Part shown: positions 49,395 to 59,400 of the stretch, piece after piece | Position numbering within the stretch: position 1 is the stretch's first letter | How the letters are laid out: each line of letters opens with the position of its first letter | From: Planctomycetota bacterium | GTDB taxonomy: Bacteria > Planctomycetota > UBA1135 > GCA-002686595 | Assembly (NCBI GenBank): GCA_029259655.1 | Contig: JAJDET010000163.1 | Location: 1-64,000 of the forward strand | DNA length: 64,000 nucleotides | Direction: 5' to 3' | The notes under the pieces: model-generated | The model's input: the letters and a program-made list of their open reading frames with translations, nothing else | The model's database searches: none | Told to the model about the DNA's origin: nothing | Program-made: the position numbers and the translations under genes

Positions 49395-49979
49395 GTGCTG
49401 GACATCGAAACCGTCGAGGACCCCGCCGCGGCCGCTGCGCTGATGGACCCGCTCCGGGCTCGGATCCTCTCCGAGCTAACCGAGCCACGCTCGGCCGCGA
49501 CCCTGGCTCAGTTGGTCGGGTTGCCGCGTCAGAAGGTGAACTACCACCTGCGCGCGCTCGAGGAACGTGGGCTCGCCCGCGTGGCGGAGGAGCGCAAGTG
49601 GGGCGGGATCACCGAGCGACGACTGGTGGCTACGGCTGCCTCGTACGTCGTGTCGCCCGACGCCCTCGGGCCGGTGGCGAGCGATCCCGATCGCACCGCC
49701 GACCGGCTGTCGGCCGGCTACCTGATCGCTCTCGCGGCGCGGGCCGTGCGCGAGGTCGGGCGGTTGGTGCGGCGGGCGCGCGCAGAGAAGAAGCACCTCG
49801 CGACCCTGTCCCTCGACACCGAAGTGAACTTCGCCACACCGGCCGATCGCTCGGCTTTCACCCAGGAGCTCGGCGAGGCGATCACGAACCTCGTCGCCCG
49901 TTACCACGACCCATTGGCGTCGGACGGCCGCGTGCACCGCTTGGTCGTCCTCGCCCATCCGATCGAGGAAAAACCATGA
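49395..49979 (+). CDS. ArsR-like winged-helix transcriptional regulator
   Basis: A GTG at 49395 gives 194 residues. The N-terminal winged helix (DPLRARILSELTEPRSAATL, LPRQKVNYHLRALEERGL, RVAEERKWGGITERR) covers residues 10-75. The C-terminal half is helical (AALAARAVREVG-like) with TLSLDTEVNFATPADRSAF. This arrangement pairs with AHSA1/SRPBCC genes in many genomes, where the regulator controls the pair. The stop overlaps the next ATG (ATGA), and a palindrome lies just upstream. Confidence 0.88.
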   Translation: MLDIETVEDPAAAAALMDPLRARILSELTEPRSAATLAQLVGLPRQKVNYHLRALEERGLARVAEERKWGGITERRLVATAASYVVSPDALGPVASDPDRTADRLSAGYLIALAARAVREVGRLVRRARAEKKHLATLSLDTEVNFATPADRSAFTQELGEAITNLVARYHDPLASDGRVHRLVVLAHPIEEKP

Positions 49980-50794
49980 GCATCGACAAGGACGACAAAG
50001 GCCGGCCCCGCGTGGAGACGGAGGTCGAGATTCAGGCCTCGCCCGAGGCTGTCTGGAAGGCCATCGCAACCGGGCCCGGGGTCAAGTCCTGGTTCATGGC
50101 GATGGAGACGGAGTTCGACGAGCGCGTAGGCGGAGAGGTCCGCACGAAGATGGGCGACGAGATGGTGCCCATCGCGAAGCTCACGGCCTGGGATCCGCCC
50201 AAGCACTTCGCCACCGAGGGAGACAACGCCTTCGGCCCGGGGTCGCCGAAGATCGCGTACGAATGGACCATCGAGGCGAAGGGAGGAGGCAAGTGCGTCT
50301 TGCGGCTCGTGCAGACGCTCTTCACCGAAGACGACTCGTGGGATACGCAGGTCGGGGACACCGAAGCCGGTTGGCCTTCATTCTTTCACGTGCTGCGCAA
50401 CTACGTCGAGCGCCACGCCGAAGAGCCGAGCGGTGTCGTCCAAGCCATGGGCCCGGTGCCGGGCTCGAAGGACGAAGCGTTCGAGCGCCTCACAGCCGCA
50501 CTGGGCATGGGAAAGATCGCGAAGGGAGCGTCCGTCGATTGCAACGTGGACGGCGTCCCGGCCTTCTCCGGTGAGATCGAAGACGTCGTCCGCGGCCGCA
50601 GCAACCGGATCATGATTCGCCTCGAGCAACCATTCGCCGGTACGGGCTGGATCGGCGTGGGACCGATCGGGGGCAACATGACCGCGATCGTCACGCTGTA
50701 CCTCTACGGCGAAGGTGCTGCCGAAGCGAGCGCGCGCGACAACGCGCAGCTCACGGGTTGGCTGCAGGCGCACGGCGAGACCGTGCCGTCGTAG
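49976..50794 (+). CDS. SRPBCC (AHSA1-like) domain protein
   Basis: The protein has 272 residues. The AHSA1/START-like domain begins at about residue 12 (VETEVEIQASPEAVWKAIAT) and runs through GVKSWFMAMETEFD, VGGEVRTKMG and YEWTIEAKGGGKCVLRLVQT. A second, weaker SRPBCC-like half follows from about residue 165. Such proteins bind hydrophobic ligands in a helix-grip pocket. It is translationally coupled to the ArsR regulator, the usual partner of this family. Confidence 0.87.
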   Translation: MSIDKDDKGRPRVETEVEIQASPEAVWKAIATGPGVKSWFMAMETEFDERVGGEVRTKMGDEMVPIAKLTAWDPPKHFATEGDNAFGPGSPKIAYEWTIEAKGGGKCVLRLVQTLFTEDDSWDTQVGDTEAGWPSFFHVLRNYVERHAEEPSGVVQAMGPVPGSKDEAFERLTAALGMGKIAKGASVDCNVDGVPAFSGEIEDVVRGRSNRIMIRLEQPFAGTGWIGVGPIGGNMTAIVTLYLYGEGAAEASARDNAQLTGWLQAHGETVPS

Positions 50795-50944
50795 AGTGAG
50801 ATCGAGACCCCGGCTCCCTTGCGGCAGGCCCTGGTGGAGGCTCTGGCCCGATGAAGGACCGCGTGCCTGGCTCGAGTAGTGTCTGCCTCAACCGAAGAAC
50901 GTCGGTTCAGCGCGTACCCAACAGTGTCTGCTGTCTACGGGCTC

Positions 50945-51146
50945 TAGCCCGCATCCCTCACGGGGTCGTGAGCCAGAACGCCTCGAGTCGGTTCCTGCTG
51001 GTGCTTTGCGCGTGCCGGCCCCGCAGTCGACCTTGAACAGGTCGTCGAGGACGCCGGTGCGCGAAAAGTGCCGGCAGGAGCCGAGAGGCCGGCGCAGCCG
51101 GCCGTTCGTGGTGTTCTGGCCGCGAACCCGTGAGGGATGCGGGCTA
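50945..51146. mobile_element. 202-bp inverted-repeat element, a second MITE-like family
   Basis: TAGCCCGCATCCCTCACGGG at 50945 and its exact reverse complement at the right end (to 51146) are outer parts of arms about 37 bases long (five or so mismatches further in). The element is bounded by TA and encodes nothing. The remainder of the gene-free interval 50795-51228 shows only short ORFs without support. Confidence 0.65.
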
Positions 51147-51228
51147 GCACCCGCCCCTACGGAATACGCTCGCCATTCACCTCGCCTCGGCCGACTCCCG
51201 CGTGGTCCGGCTCCAACGGTCTCTACCT

Positions 51229-53040
51229 CTACGGGCAGGGGTTGAGGTCATCGCAGCGGTACGGCGCCTGGAAGGCGCGGATGAAATTGCAGGACAGCGG
51301 GCTCGAGTCCACCGGGAGCCCGTTCTCGAAGACGACGAGTTGAAGGTAGAAAGCCGAGCACGCCGCAGTCGGATGCTCGAACGACCAGTCGGGCCCGGAC
51401 GGCGGATACTCGGCGATTCCCAGAGAATCAGAATCAGGAGGCAGGAGGTCGTTCTCCGTGAGGACCGTCGGATTCTCGAGCATGACGACTCCGTTCTGGA
51501 TCTCGACGTTCGAGCTCCTCGAGTAGAGGAGCTTCACGTGCGCCCCGATCGGTCCGCAGTACGTCCAGCGATAGGTGTGTTCGGGAAAGTAATCCGTATA
51601 GATGAAGTCCGTCTGATCGAGCACGCGTGGTGCGCACTCGACGAACTCGAACGTGGCCGACGAGGGGCCTCCGGCGCCCTCCGTCACAACCGTTCCGGTC
51701 CCGATGAACGTCCCCGGCGGAGCCGTGAACTCGATCGTGGAATCATCCACCAGGGTGAAGTCGAGAACGTCGAGGACCACACCTTCCCAATCGATCGTCA
51801 GGACCTGATCCAAGTTGCTTCCGACGAGCTGCACGGTGGAACCACCGATGACCTCGACCTCGTTCGGAGAGACGGTGAATGAGGGGGGGCCGCTCGACGC
51901 GGCCGAGGTCAGACATCCAGCCGCCAAGGCGATCGAAATGCGATTCGCGATCCTGCCTTGATTCAGCGGACTGAACGTCCACGTGATGAACCCACAGGAG
52001 GGATTGCACATGACTCCACAGTCCGGCTCGACGATGGAGCAGTTGCCAGGGCCAGTCAGGTTGTTGCAGTGGCAAGCGCCCATGTTGTGTCCGAGCTCGT
52101 GCACCATGTTGAGGAAGCGGGTGTCTCGCTCCAGCGTGACGCTGCGCGCCGTCTGTGAGCAGATCCGATCGAAGGCTTGCCCGAACGGCTGAAGGGCGAG
52201 TACCCGCCCCGTGAACAGGTGAACCACGTCTCGCTGGACGTCGAAGAAGGGTGCGCCAAGCACGCACCACTGGTCCTTCAGCGCGCTGAGGAGAGCGCCA
52301 GTAGTCTGCGGACTCGAATAGGGACCGGGAACCTCGCGAATCTCGTACTCTCCCACTTCGAACACCATCCCGAAGTAGTACTCGTAGATCGCGTTCACAC
52401 GGTTCACCAAGGCCTCCACAGCTGCGACGACCCCGGCTTCGGTAGAGCCCGAATCCAGGTAGAACTCGTGGTCGGCGTCGAAGGCGAGCTCGACGACGTG
52501 CACGCTGGAGGAGGAGGAGGACTTCGGAACTTCCTCGATTCCGGCATGTCCTCCCAGTGGGGTCTCGTCCATCCTCCGTTCCGCGGAGGCGCGCGATACC
52601 GCGTGGCGAATCCCGCGTTCGTCCGCTCTCGTCCAGCTCGGGTCGATGAGGTACCCCGTGTCGGAGGGACCGCCGATGATCATGAGTTCCACGCCGTCGT
52701 CACCCAGAGTGGCCGCGGCGATGGAACCCTCCCACCCCTTCACGGTTCCTCGGTACGTGTTCACGGGATGCGACACCTTCGAGTGCTGCTCTCTCGTCGC
52801 ACGCTTGAAACGAGTGGATCGCAGAGACCTCTTCTCGAGCACTAGGGTTCGCACCTCACCATCGAGAACGACCTCCAGCTCGAACCGGTTGGGGCGACCG
52901 CCGGGAAGGAACAAGTCCTGGTGCAGCGCCGCCTCGGCAAACGAACCGTCGCCTCGATCCTGCACCCCCGGCGCGAGGAAGAGGGGGCCGAGGATCGCCA
53001 AACAAACTGCAGTTCCCGAGAGAGTCGGCACGGGGATCAT
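51229..53040 (-). CDS. secreted zinc metalloprotease of the reprolysin-like (M12B) type
   Basis: The protein has 603 residues with an N-terminal signal (TAVCLAILGPLFLAPGV). A propeptide-like region precedes the peptidase domain (about 180-375), with the zinc motif HELGHNMGACHC at 314-325 (HExxHxxGxxH) and a Met-turn-like GVMCNP. The C-terminal part contains an IPT-like beta-sandwich (FTVSPNEVEVIGGSTVQLVG) and a Cys-containing tail. It is a predicted extracellular protease. Single gene with a 200-base gap (53041-53253) on its upstream side. Confidence 0.88.
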   Translation of the reverse strand: MIPVPTLSGTAVCLAILGPLFLAPGVQDRGDGSFAEAALHQDLFLPGGRPNRFELEVVLDGEVRTLVLEKRSLRSTRFKRATREQHSKVSHPVNTYRGTVKGWEGSIAAATLGDDGVELMIIGGPSDTGYLIDPSWTRADERGIRHAVSRASAERRMDETPLGGHAGIEEVPKSSSSSSVHVVELAFDADHEFYLDSGSTEAGVVAAVEALVNRVNAIYEYYFGMVFEVGEYEIREVPGPYSSPQTTGALLSALKDQWCVLGAPFFDVQRDVVHLFTGRVLALQPFGQAFDRICSQTARSVTLERDTRFLNMVHELGHNMGACHCNNLTGPGNCSIVEPDCGVMCNPSCGFITWTFSPLNQGRIANRISIALAAGCLTSAASSGPPSFTVSPNEVEVIGGSTVQLVGSNLDQVLTIDWEGVVLDVLDFTLVDDSTIEFTAPPGTFIGTGTVVTEGAGGPSSATFEFVECAPRVLDQTDFIYTDYFPEHTYRWTYCGPIGAHVKLLYSRSSNVEIQNGVVMLENPTVLTENDLLPPDSDSLGIAEYPPSGPDWSFEHPTAACSAFYLQLVVFENGLPVDSSPLSCNFIRAFQAPYRCDDLNPCP

Positions 53041-53253
53041 GATCGATGACCTTTCTTTGCTTGGGATCGGGGCTCCCTCGAACCGTTTGGGGGCAGAAGA
53101 CCGGTTCTCGCAAATGACGAGAAAGTTCTCAGGGGACCGGAAAACCTGCTGGACTCGAGCTGCGCCGGGTCCATTCCCACGCGGATCGGCTCAGAACCGC
53201 GATACCGGAGTCATTCGGCGAAGAACCGGTTGCGCCTTGGCGCATGGACGCGG

Positions 53254-54171
53254 TCAGTGCGCGCCGCTCCACTGCTCCCCGGCCGGCACGTCGAAGGAGA
53301 ACGTGTTCGACCTCGGCGGGATCGAGCACGTGCCGTACGCGGTGAAAGCGCACGGCGGGCTGTAGGCGCGGTTGAAGTCGAGGATGACGGTCTCCCCGTC
53401 GAGCGACGGCTCGACGTAGAGGTAGCGCCCGACAGGGTAGGTCTCGCCGCCGTTCGTCGCGTCGGCGAAGCGCAGGTACGAGCCTCCGCTCCCGCTCGCC
53501 AGGAGCACGGCGTCCACCTGCTCGCCGTCGCGTTCGAAACGCGCACGCCCCGCGGCCTCGCTCTCCGCGCGCACGCCGATGACGGTGTCGAGCCCGACCA
53601 TCTCGCCCTCGAGCGCGGGGACGAACTCGGCGACGATGCGCCAGGCCTCGTCGGCGGGATAGCGCTCGATACCCTCGAACCCGATCCGCGTCGGGGCCGC
53701 GGCGTCCTTCATCCGGAGCGCGGGCCTGCCGCCGCGCACGACGACGTGGAAGCGCACGTCGCCGAGCACGAGGACCGTCGGACTCCCGTCCGCGTCCGTG
53801 TGCAGGACGCCGTCCGCGGGCACGCCCTCGACGGGGACGCCGTCGACCGGCTCGAAGCGGATCCCGTCGTCGCCGACGACGATCGTCCCCACGTGATCGG
53901 CCGGGAGCCCGTCGTAGGAGACCTCGGCGTCCGACCCACGCCCCACGCGGTTGGGACCGGGATCGAGCCACTCGAGCGCGACGAGCGAGAGCCAGCCGTC
54001 CGGAGCCCTGAGCTTCTCGAGGCGCTCCGCGTGCCACGCGTCGGTGCGAGCGACGAAGTCGGGTGACGCCTCGCTCGCCCGGCCGCTCGACGCGGCGGCG
54101 TCGTGCCGGCAGGCCGAAAGGCCGACGAGAACGAGGAGGCCGGCGGCGCAGGCGAGGAGGCGGGTACCCAT
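53254..54171 (-). CDS. DUF1684 lipoprotein
   Basis: The protein has 305 residues. The signal ends in LVGLSAC, a good lipobox. The mature part shows the DUF1684 pattern: LRAPDGWLSLVALEWLDPG near 55-73, a central beta region, and the C-terminal LDFNRAYSPPCAFTAYGTC and PAGEQWSG. The family is widespread in outer-membrane/periplasmic lipoproteins and has no settled function. Confidence 0.88.
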   Translation of the reverse strand: MGTRLLACAAGLLVLVGLSACRHDAAASSGRASEASPDFVARTDAWHAERLEKLRAPDGWLSLVALEWLDPGPNRVGRGSDAEVSYDGLPADHVGTIVVGDDGIRFEPVDGVPVEGVPADGVLHTDADGSPTVLVLGDVRFHVVVRGGRPALRMKDAAAPTRIGFEGIERYPADEAWRIVAEFVPALEGEMVGLDTVIGVRAESEAAGRARFERDGEQVDAVLLASGSGGSYLRFADATNGGETYPVGRYLYVEPSLDGETVILDFNRAYSPPCAFTAYGTCSIPPRSNTFSFDVPAGEQWSGAH

Positions 54172-54204
54172 GCGCGCCAGTCTACGGGTGATCCGGAACC
54201 AGGC

Positions 54205-56310
54205 TCACTTCGACACGATCACCCGATCCCCCGCGAGGATCCCCAGCCCGAGGAGCGCCCGGTACTCCGATGAGAAGGCGAACGCCTGCCCCGTGCCTTG
54301 CTGCACGGCGAGGCCGTCGAGCCCCTCGACCGAGAGCCCCGAGCCCTTCGCCGCGCCGGCGCGGACCTGACGGGCACCGGTCTGGAGGCTGACGGAGAGG
54401 ACCTGGTCGAGCTCCGTGTCGAGCACGAGGGCCACGTTGTAGTAGGTGTCGATCGCCATGTCCTGTGCGCTCAGGAACGGCACGCCGCCGTCGGAGCCCT
54501 GCGTCACGAGGGTGCGATCGCCGCTCTCGATGTCGATCGCGACGACCTGGGCGACGCCTAACCTCGTACCCGACGCGAGCAGCCTCCCGTTGTCGGCGTC
54601 GAAGATCAGGTCGTTGACCGAACCGAGCGAGGGACCCGCGTTGGCCGACGAGGAGAGCAGCGTCGTGTCGCCCTCTCCGACGAGCGAGAGGTAGATGTCG
54701 ATCGAGTTCGAGTCGAGCGTGACGAGGAGATCCTCCGTCCGCTCCGCGTCCGGATCGGACGGGACGAACGCGAGGTGGAGAGGAGACCTGGGACCGATCT
54801 CACCGGGCTCCACGCCCTCCAGGAAGAGGCTGCGCGCGCCCGTGACGAGGTCGACCTCCACGACCGCATCCAGCAGGAGGTCCGTCACCCACGCATGCCC
54901 ACCCTCCGGATCGGCGGCCAGGTCGATCGGGAAGTCGAAGTCCGGACCGGAGCCCACGCCGACCCCCGAGAGGAGCGTGCGGTTCCCCGTCGCCGGATCG
55001 ATCGAGATCACGCCCATGAGCGACCTCGTCCGTTCCAGCGCCAGGACGTCGCTCGCGCGCGCCGCGAGCTCCGTGATGCTCGACAGCCGCGGGCCCCTTC
55101 CGCGGGCGTTCGACAGGAGGGGCTCGCTCGCGCCGGTGGCGACGTCGACGGCGACGATGGCGGAGCCCTGCACGTCGGTGACGAGCGCGCGCTCGCCGCC
55201 CGGCTCGAGCAGGAGCCCGAACGGCGTGGTCAGGCCCGTCTGGGCCGCGGACGCGACCGGACTCCGGTCGCCGTTCGCGGGATCCACGCGGATCACGTCC
55301 CCGTCGTCCGTCAGGACGAGGAACTCACCCGTCACCGGATCGCGGTCGAGCGAGGCGCCGGTCGGGTAGGGCATCCCGCTCCCCGTGCTCGCGTCGGAGA
55401 TCGTCTTGCGCGTCCCGAAGAGCGAGTCCACCTCGAGCAGCCGCTCGTTGCCCAGGACGTAGATCCGATCGGCGTTCCCGTCGACGACGAGGTCCTGGGG
55501 AAGCGCGAACGAAGGCCCCTGCCCCGCGTTGCTCTCGAGCGAGATCGGCGCCGTGGCGCCGGAGTCCGGATCCATGACGTGGAGGCTGTCGAACGTCAGC
55601 ACCCAGAGGTCGCCGGAGCCGCGGTGGAACGCCAGCCCGGCCCCGTTGGCGAGGAAGGATTCGCTCGTCCCGATGGAGGAGCGGTCACCGGTCAGGGGAT
55701 CGACCTCGACGACGATGGCGGCGCCGGGGTCGAGCACGAAGTAGCGGTCGAACAGGGAATCGTAGGCGACGTCCACCGGCCGCTCGAACAGCGGCCCCGT
55801 TCCGCGATCGTCGCCGCTGACGGTCACGACCGAGCCCGTGTCCGGGTCCATGGCGCACACCGCTCCCGAGGAGATGTCGGCGAAGAGGACGACGCCCCGC
55901 TTCGTGTCGAGCTCCATGCGAGCCGGCTCGCGCGGCACGACGGCCACGCGCTCGACCTCGGCGACGGCCGCGAGCGGGAAGACGTCGCCGTTCTCGTCCT
56001 CGACCTCGACGACGAGCTCGTTCTTCCCCACGGACAGGGGAACCGTGACGGACCAGTTGTCGAAGACGGCGACGGCGAAGGCCGGAACACCGTTCACGCG
56101 CAGCCCGGTGATCAGCGGCCTGCCCGGGCGGGCGACTCCGGAGACGGTGATCGAGTCGGCGTCGGTCCGGGTTCCCGAGATCGGGTAACCGATGGTGGCC
56201 AGGGGCGGGGCGTCGTCGCCGCCGCCGCCGCCGCCACCGCACGCGGCCAGGGCCAGGAGGGTCGCGACGAACGAGAGCCGGAGGGGCCGAGCGGAATCGG
56301 GGAGCTTCAT
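54205..56310 (-). CDS. lipoprotein with an NHL/SMP-30-like beta-propeller
   Basis: The frame is open much further upstream only because it runs antisense to the kinase gene; the real start is the ATG at 56310 (701 residues). The signal ends in LLALAAC followed by a Gly run. An Ig-like domain (TVSGVARPGRPLITGLRVNG, about 50-105) precedes at least eight repeats of the form VVEVDPLTGDRSSI, ISIDPATGNRTLL and VAIDIESGDRTLV, which should form propeller blades. No catalytic residues are evident. It is divergent from the kinase gene with about 165 bases between them. Confidence 0.87.
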   Translation of the reverse strand: MKLPDSARPLRLSFVATLLALAACGGGGGGGDDAPPLATIGYPISGTRTDADSITVSGVARPGRPLITGLRVNGVPAFAVAVFDNWSVTVPLSVGKNELVVEVEDENGDVFPLAAVAEVERVAVVPREPARMELDTKRGVVLFADISSGAVCAMDPDTGSVVTVSGDDRGTGPLFERPVDVAYDSLFDRYFVLDPGAAIVVEVDPLTGDRSSIGTSESFLANGAGLAFHRGSGDLWVLTFDSLHVMDPDSGATAPISLESNAGQGPSFALPQDLVVDGNADRIYVLGNERLLEVDSLFGTRKTISDASTGSGMPYPTGASLDRDPVTGEFLVLTDDGDVIRVDPANGDRSPVASAAQTGLTTPFGLLLEPGGERALVTDVQGSAIVAVDVATGASEPLLSNARGRGPRLSSITELAARASDVLALERTRSLMGVISIDPATGNRTLLSGVGVGSGPDFDFPIDLAADPEGGHAWVTDLLLDAVVEVDLVTGARSLFLEGVEPGEIGPRSPLHLAFVPSDPDAERTEDLLVTLDSNSIDIYLSLVGEGDTTLLSSSANAGPSLGSVNDLIFDADNGRLLASGTRLGVAQVVAIDIESGDRTLVTQGSDGGVPFLSAQDMAIDTYYNVALVLDTELDQVLSVSLQTGARQVRAGAAKGSGLSVEGLDGLAVQQGTGQAFAFSSEYRALLGLGILAGDRVIVSK

Positions 56311-56475
56311 GGGGGACTCCTGGGAGCCGGTTGGAGAGGGTTCCGCCCCTGCCAACGCATTCCCCGACCCGGCTCCGACAGGAATCCCCGCGGACGCCCG
56401 GCTCGTCCCCCTCGCCGAACCGGCATGAAACGCTCCTTCTGGCACAATGCCGGCCGCTCGACCGGGCGCGGCTTC

Positions 56476-59400
56476 ATGGCGGACGAATCGAAGGAGGAGC
56501 GAGCGGGAGGCGCCCCCGCGAGCGAGCTGGAACCGACGCTCGAGCTCCTGCGGCGCTCGACCACCAGCCGCCCCTCCGCGGAGGGCGCGGGCGCCGACAC
56601 GAGCGCTTCGATCGGGCGCTACTCGGTCCTCGAGGAAGTCGCGCGCGGCGGAATGGGCGCGATCCTGCGTGTGCGCGACGACCAGATGCGCCGCACGCTG
56701 GCGATGAAGGTCGTGCTCGACCCCGGACGCTCCCAGGGTCCGTCGGTGCTCGAGGACCTCGATGACGCGCGCGTCGTGCGCTTCCTCGAGGAAGCGCAGG
56801 TCACCGGCCAGCTCGAACATCCCGGGATCGTGCCGGTGCACGAGCTCGGGCTCGACGACCAGGGACGGCTCTACTTCACGATGCGCCTGGTCAAGGGACG
56901 CACGCTGGAGGAGATCTTCGAGCTGGCGCGGGACGAGCTCGACGGCTGGACGCGCACGCGCGCCCTGAACGTGATCCAGAAGGTCTGCGAGGCGATGGCC
57001 TACGCGCACGAGAAGCGCGTCATGCACCGCGACCTCAAGCCCGCGAACATCATGGTCGGGCGCTTCGGCGAGACCTACGTGATGGACTGGGGGCTCGCGA
57101 AGCTGCTCGACCGGCAGGAGACGAACGAGGACCGCCGACAACTCGCGCGCTTCACGTCGGCGAGCCTGCTCACGAGCGAGCGCACGGACGAGTCGAGGAC
57201 GGGCGCGAGCTCGCCCTTCGCCACGCTCGACGGCGCCGTGGTCGGCACACCGTCCTACATGGCGCCGGAACAGGCGCGCGGGGACACGGAGACCATCGGC
57301 CCGAGCAGCGACATCTACTCCGCGGGAGCGATCCTCTACCACCTGCTCGCGGGCGAAATGCCCTACGTCCGCGGCGACGCCAAGGTCGCGCCGGCGACGA
57401 TCCTGCAGTGGGCGATGGACGGACCGCCCCGACCCGTGCAGGAGCTGGCGCCCGACGCGCCGGGCGAGCTCGTCGCCATCTGCGAGAAGGCGATGGCGCG
57501 GCGTGCAGAGGACCGCTACGCGACGATGCTGGAGCTGGCGGACGAGCTGCGCGCCTTCCTCGAGGGGCGCGTCGTTCGCGCCTACGAGACCGGCGCGATC
57601 GCCGAGTTCCGCAAGTGGGTCGGCCGCAACAGGGGCCTGGCGACGGCGGCCAGCGTGGCGGCGATCGCGGTCGTCGGCGGGCTGGCCTGGAACGGCTGGT
57701 CGCAGGCGCGCGCGAACGAGCGGCTGTCGGTCGCCAACTCCGCGCTCGACGAGGCGAACCGCGAAGCCGAGGACGCGCGCGACCGGGCCCTCGCGAGCGA
57801 GGCGGAGGCCAAGGACAGTGCACGCGAAGCTCTCGCCAGCGCGACCGAGGCGAGCTGGCAGGGCTACGCCGCGAACATCGCCGCCGCGAACGCGAGCCTC
57901 GACCTGGCCGCCGCGGGTGACGCGCGCAATCGGCTCGCGGCCTGTCCGGAAGAGCTGCGCGGCTGGGAGTGGGAGCACCTCTCCCTTCGTTCGAGCTCCG
58001 CCCTGCTCGTCCTCCGCGGCCACGAGTCGATGGTGTGGACCGCCGCGTACAGCCCCGACGGCCGCTACGTCGCCTCGGGCTCCGGCAACTACGGCGATAC
58101 CGGCGGCCTCGACTTCTCGGTCCGGATCTGGAACGCCGAGTCCGGCGAGCTCGTACATGTGCTCGAGGGCCACACCGGCCGCGTGACGTCCCTCGCGTTC
58201 AGCCCGAGCGGCACCGAGCTCGCGTCCGCCGGCCTCGACCAGAACGTGTTCGTCTGGGACGTCGAGCGCGGCGTGCAGCTGGGCGCGACCGCCGGCAGCA
58301 CCGTCGCCTACCTCCCCGACGGTACGCGTCTTCTGACGGCGAACTGGGCGCAGGACTACGTGTCCATCTGGAACATGCTCGACGACACGAGCCGGCTCAT
58401 CGACAAGACGGGCCTCCGGGGCCGCACGGTCGCCGTCTCGCCCGACGGAGAGCTCGCCGCGGCCGGCCTGGACACCGGCGTGACGCGCGTGTACGAGCTC
58501 GAGACGGGCGCCGTGCTGCACGAGCTCGACAGCGGAGACAATGTCGGCGGGCGCGGGCCCGATGACTGGTGGAACTCGACCACGTCGCTCGACTTCGACG
58601 GCTCGGGCGAGCGGCTCTTGACGGCCGGCGGGAGCGGCGAGGTCAAGGTGTGGAGCGTCGCGACCGGCGAGCTCGAGCTCACGCTCGCCGGTCACGTGCA
58701 GGCGGTCACCAACGCGCGTTTCAGCGCGGAGGGCAAGTGGATCGTCTCGAGCGGGCTCGACGGCACGCTGCGTTTCTGGGACGGGACGACCGGAGAGGCC
58801 CTCGAGGTGCTGCACGGCCACGACGGCGCGGTCGCCGCGATGGACGTCGGCCCGGTCGCCGACCGCATTGTCTCCGGCTCGCTCGACAAGACCCTGCGCG
58901 TGTGGGACGGGCAGCCCGGCGCGGCCACGACGCTCTTCGTCGGCATGGCCATTCCGAACTTCCGTCCGTTCGGGCTCGCCTTCTCACCCGACGGCACACG
59001 GCTCGCGTGGCGCCCGGGCGATCTCTCGGTGCGCATCTCGGACACGCGTACCGGCGAGGACCTGATCCGTATGCCCGGCCTGGGCGGACACATCGCGGGC
59101 ATGGGCTTCAGCGCGGACGGCCGGCGGCTCCTGGCGATCACCAACGAAGGTGTGCTGTCGGATCGGGACGCGGCCACGGGTGAGTTGCGCTCGCCCGTGC
59201 TGGAGCTCGGCATTTCGACGCGCCGGGCCTGGTTCTACGCCGGGGGCGATCGGCTCCTCGTCACGGCCTCGAACCCCAGCCGGGTCATCACCTACGACGT
59301 CGAGAGCGGTGAGCCGCTCTCGACCTTCGACGGGCTCTTCAGCAACTACGACGCGGTCGTGTTCGACGAGGGCCGGCGCGCGTTGATCGCAACCAACCGG

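Noticed and set aside
54205-58821. A 1538-codon open frame on the minus strand covering the kinase gene
   Set aside because: Only the part from the ATG at 56310 has a signal peptide and propeller repeats. The rest is antisense to the kinase and WD40 region and is open because of GC-rich codon bias.
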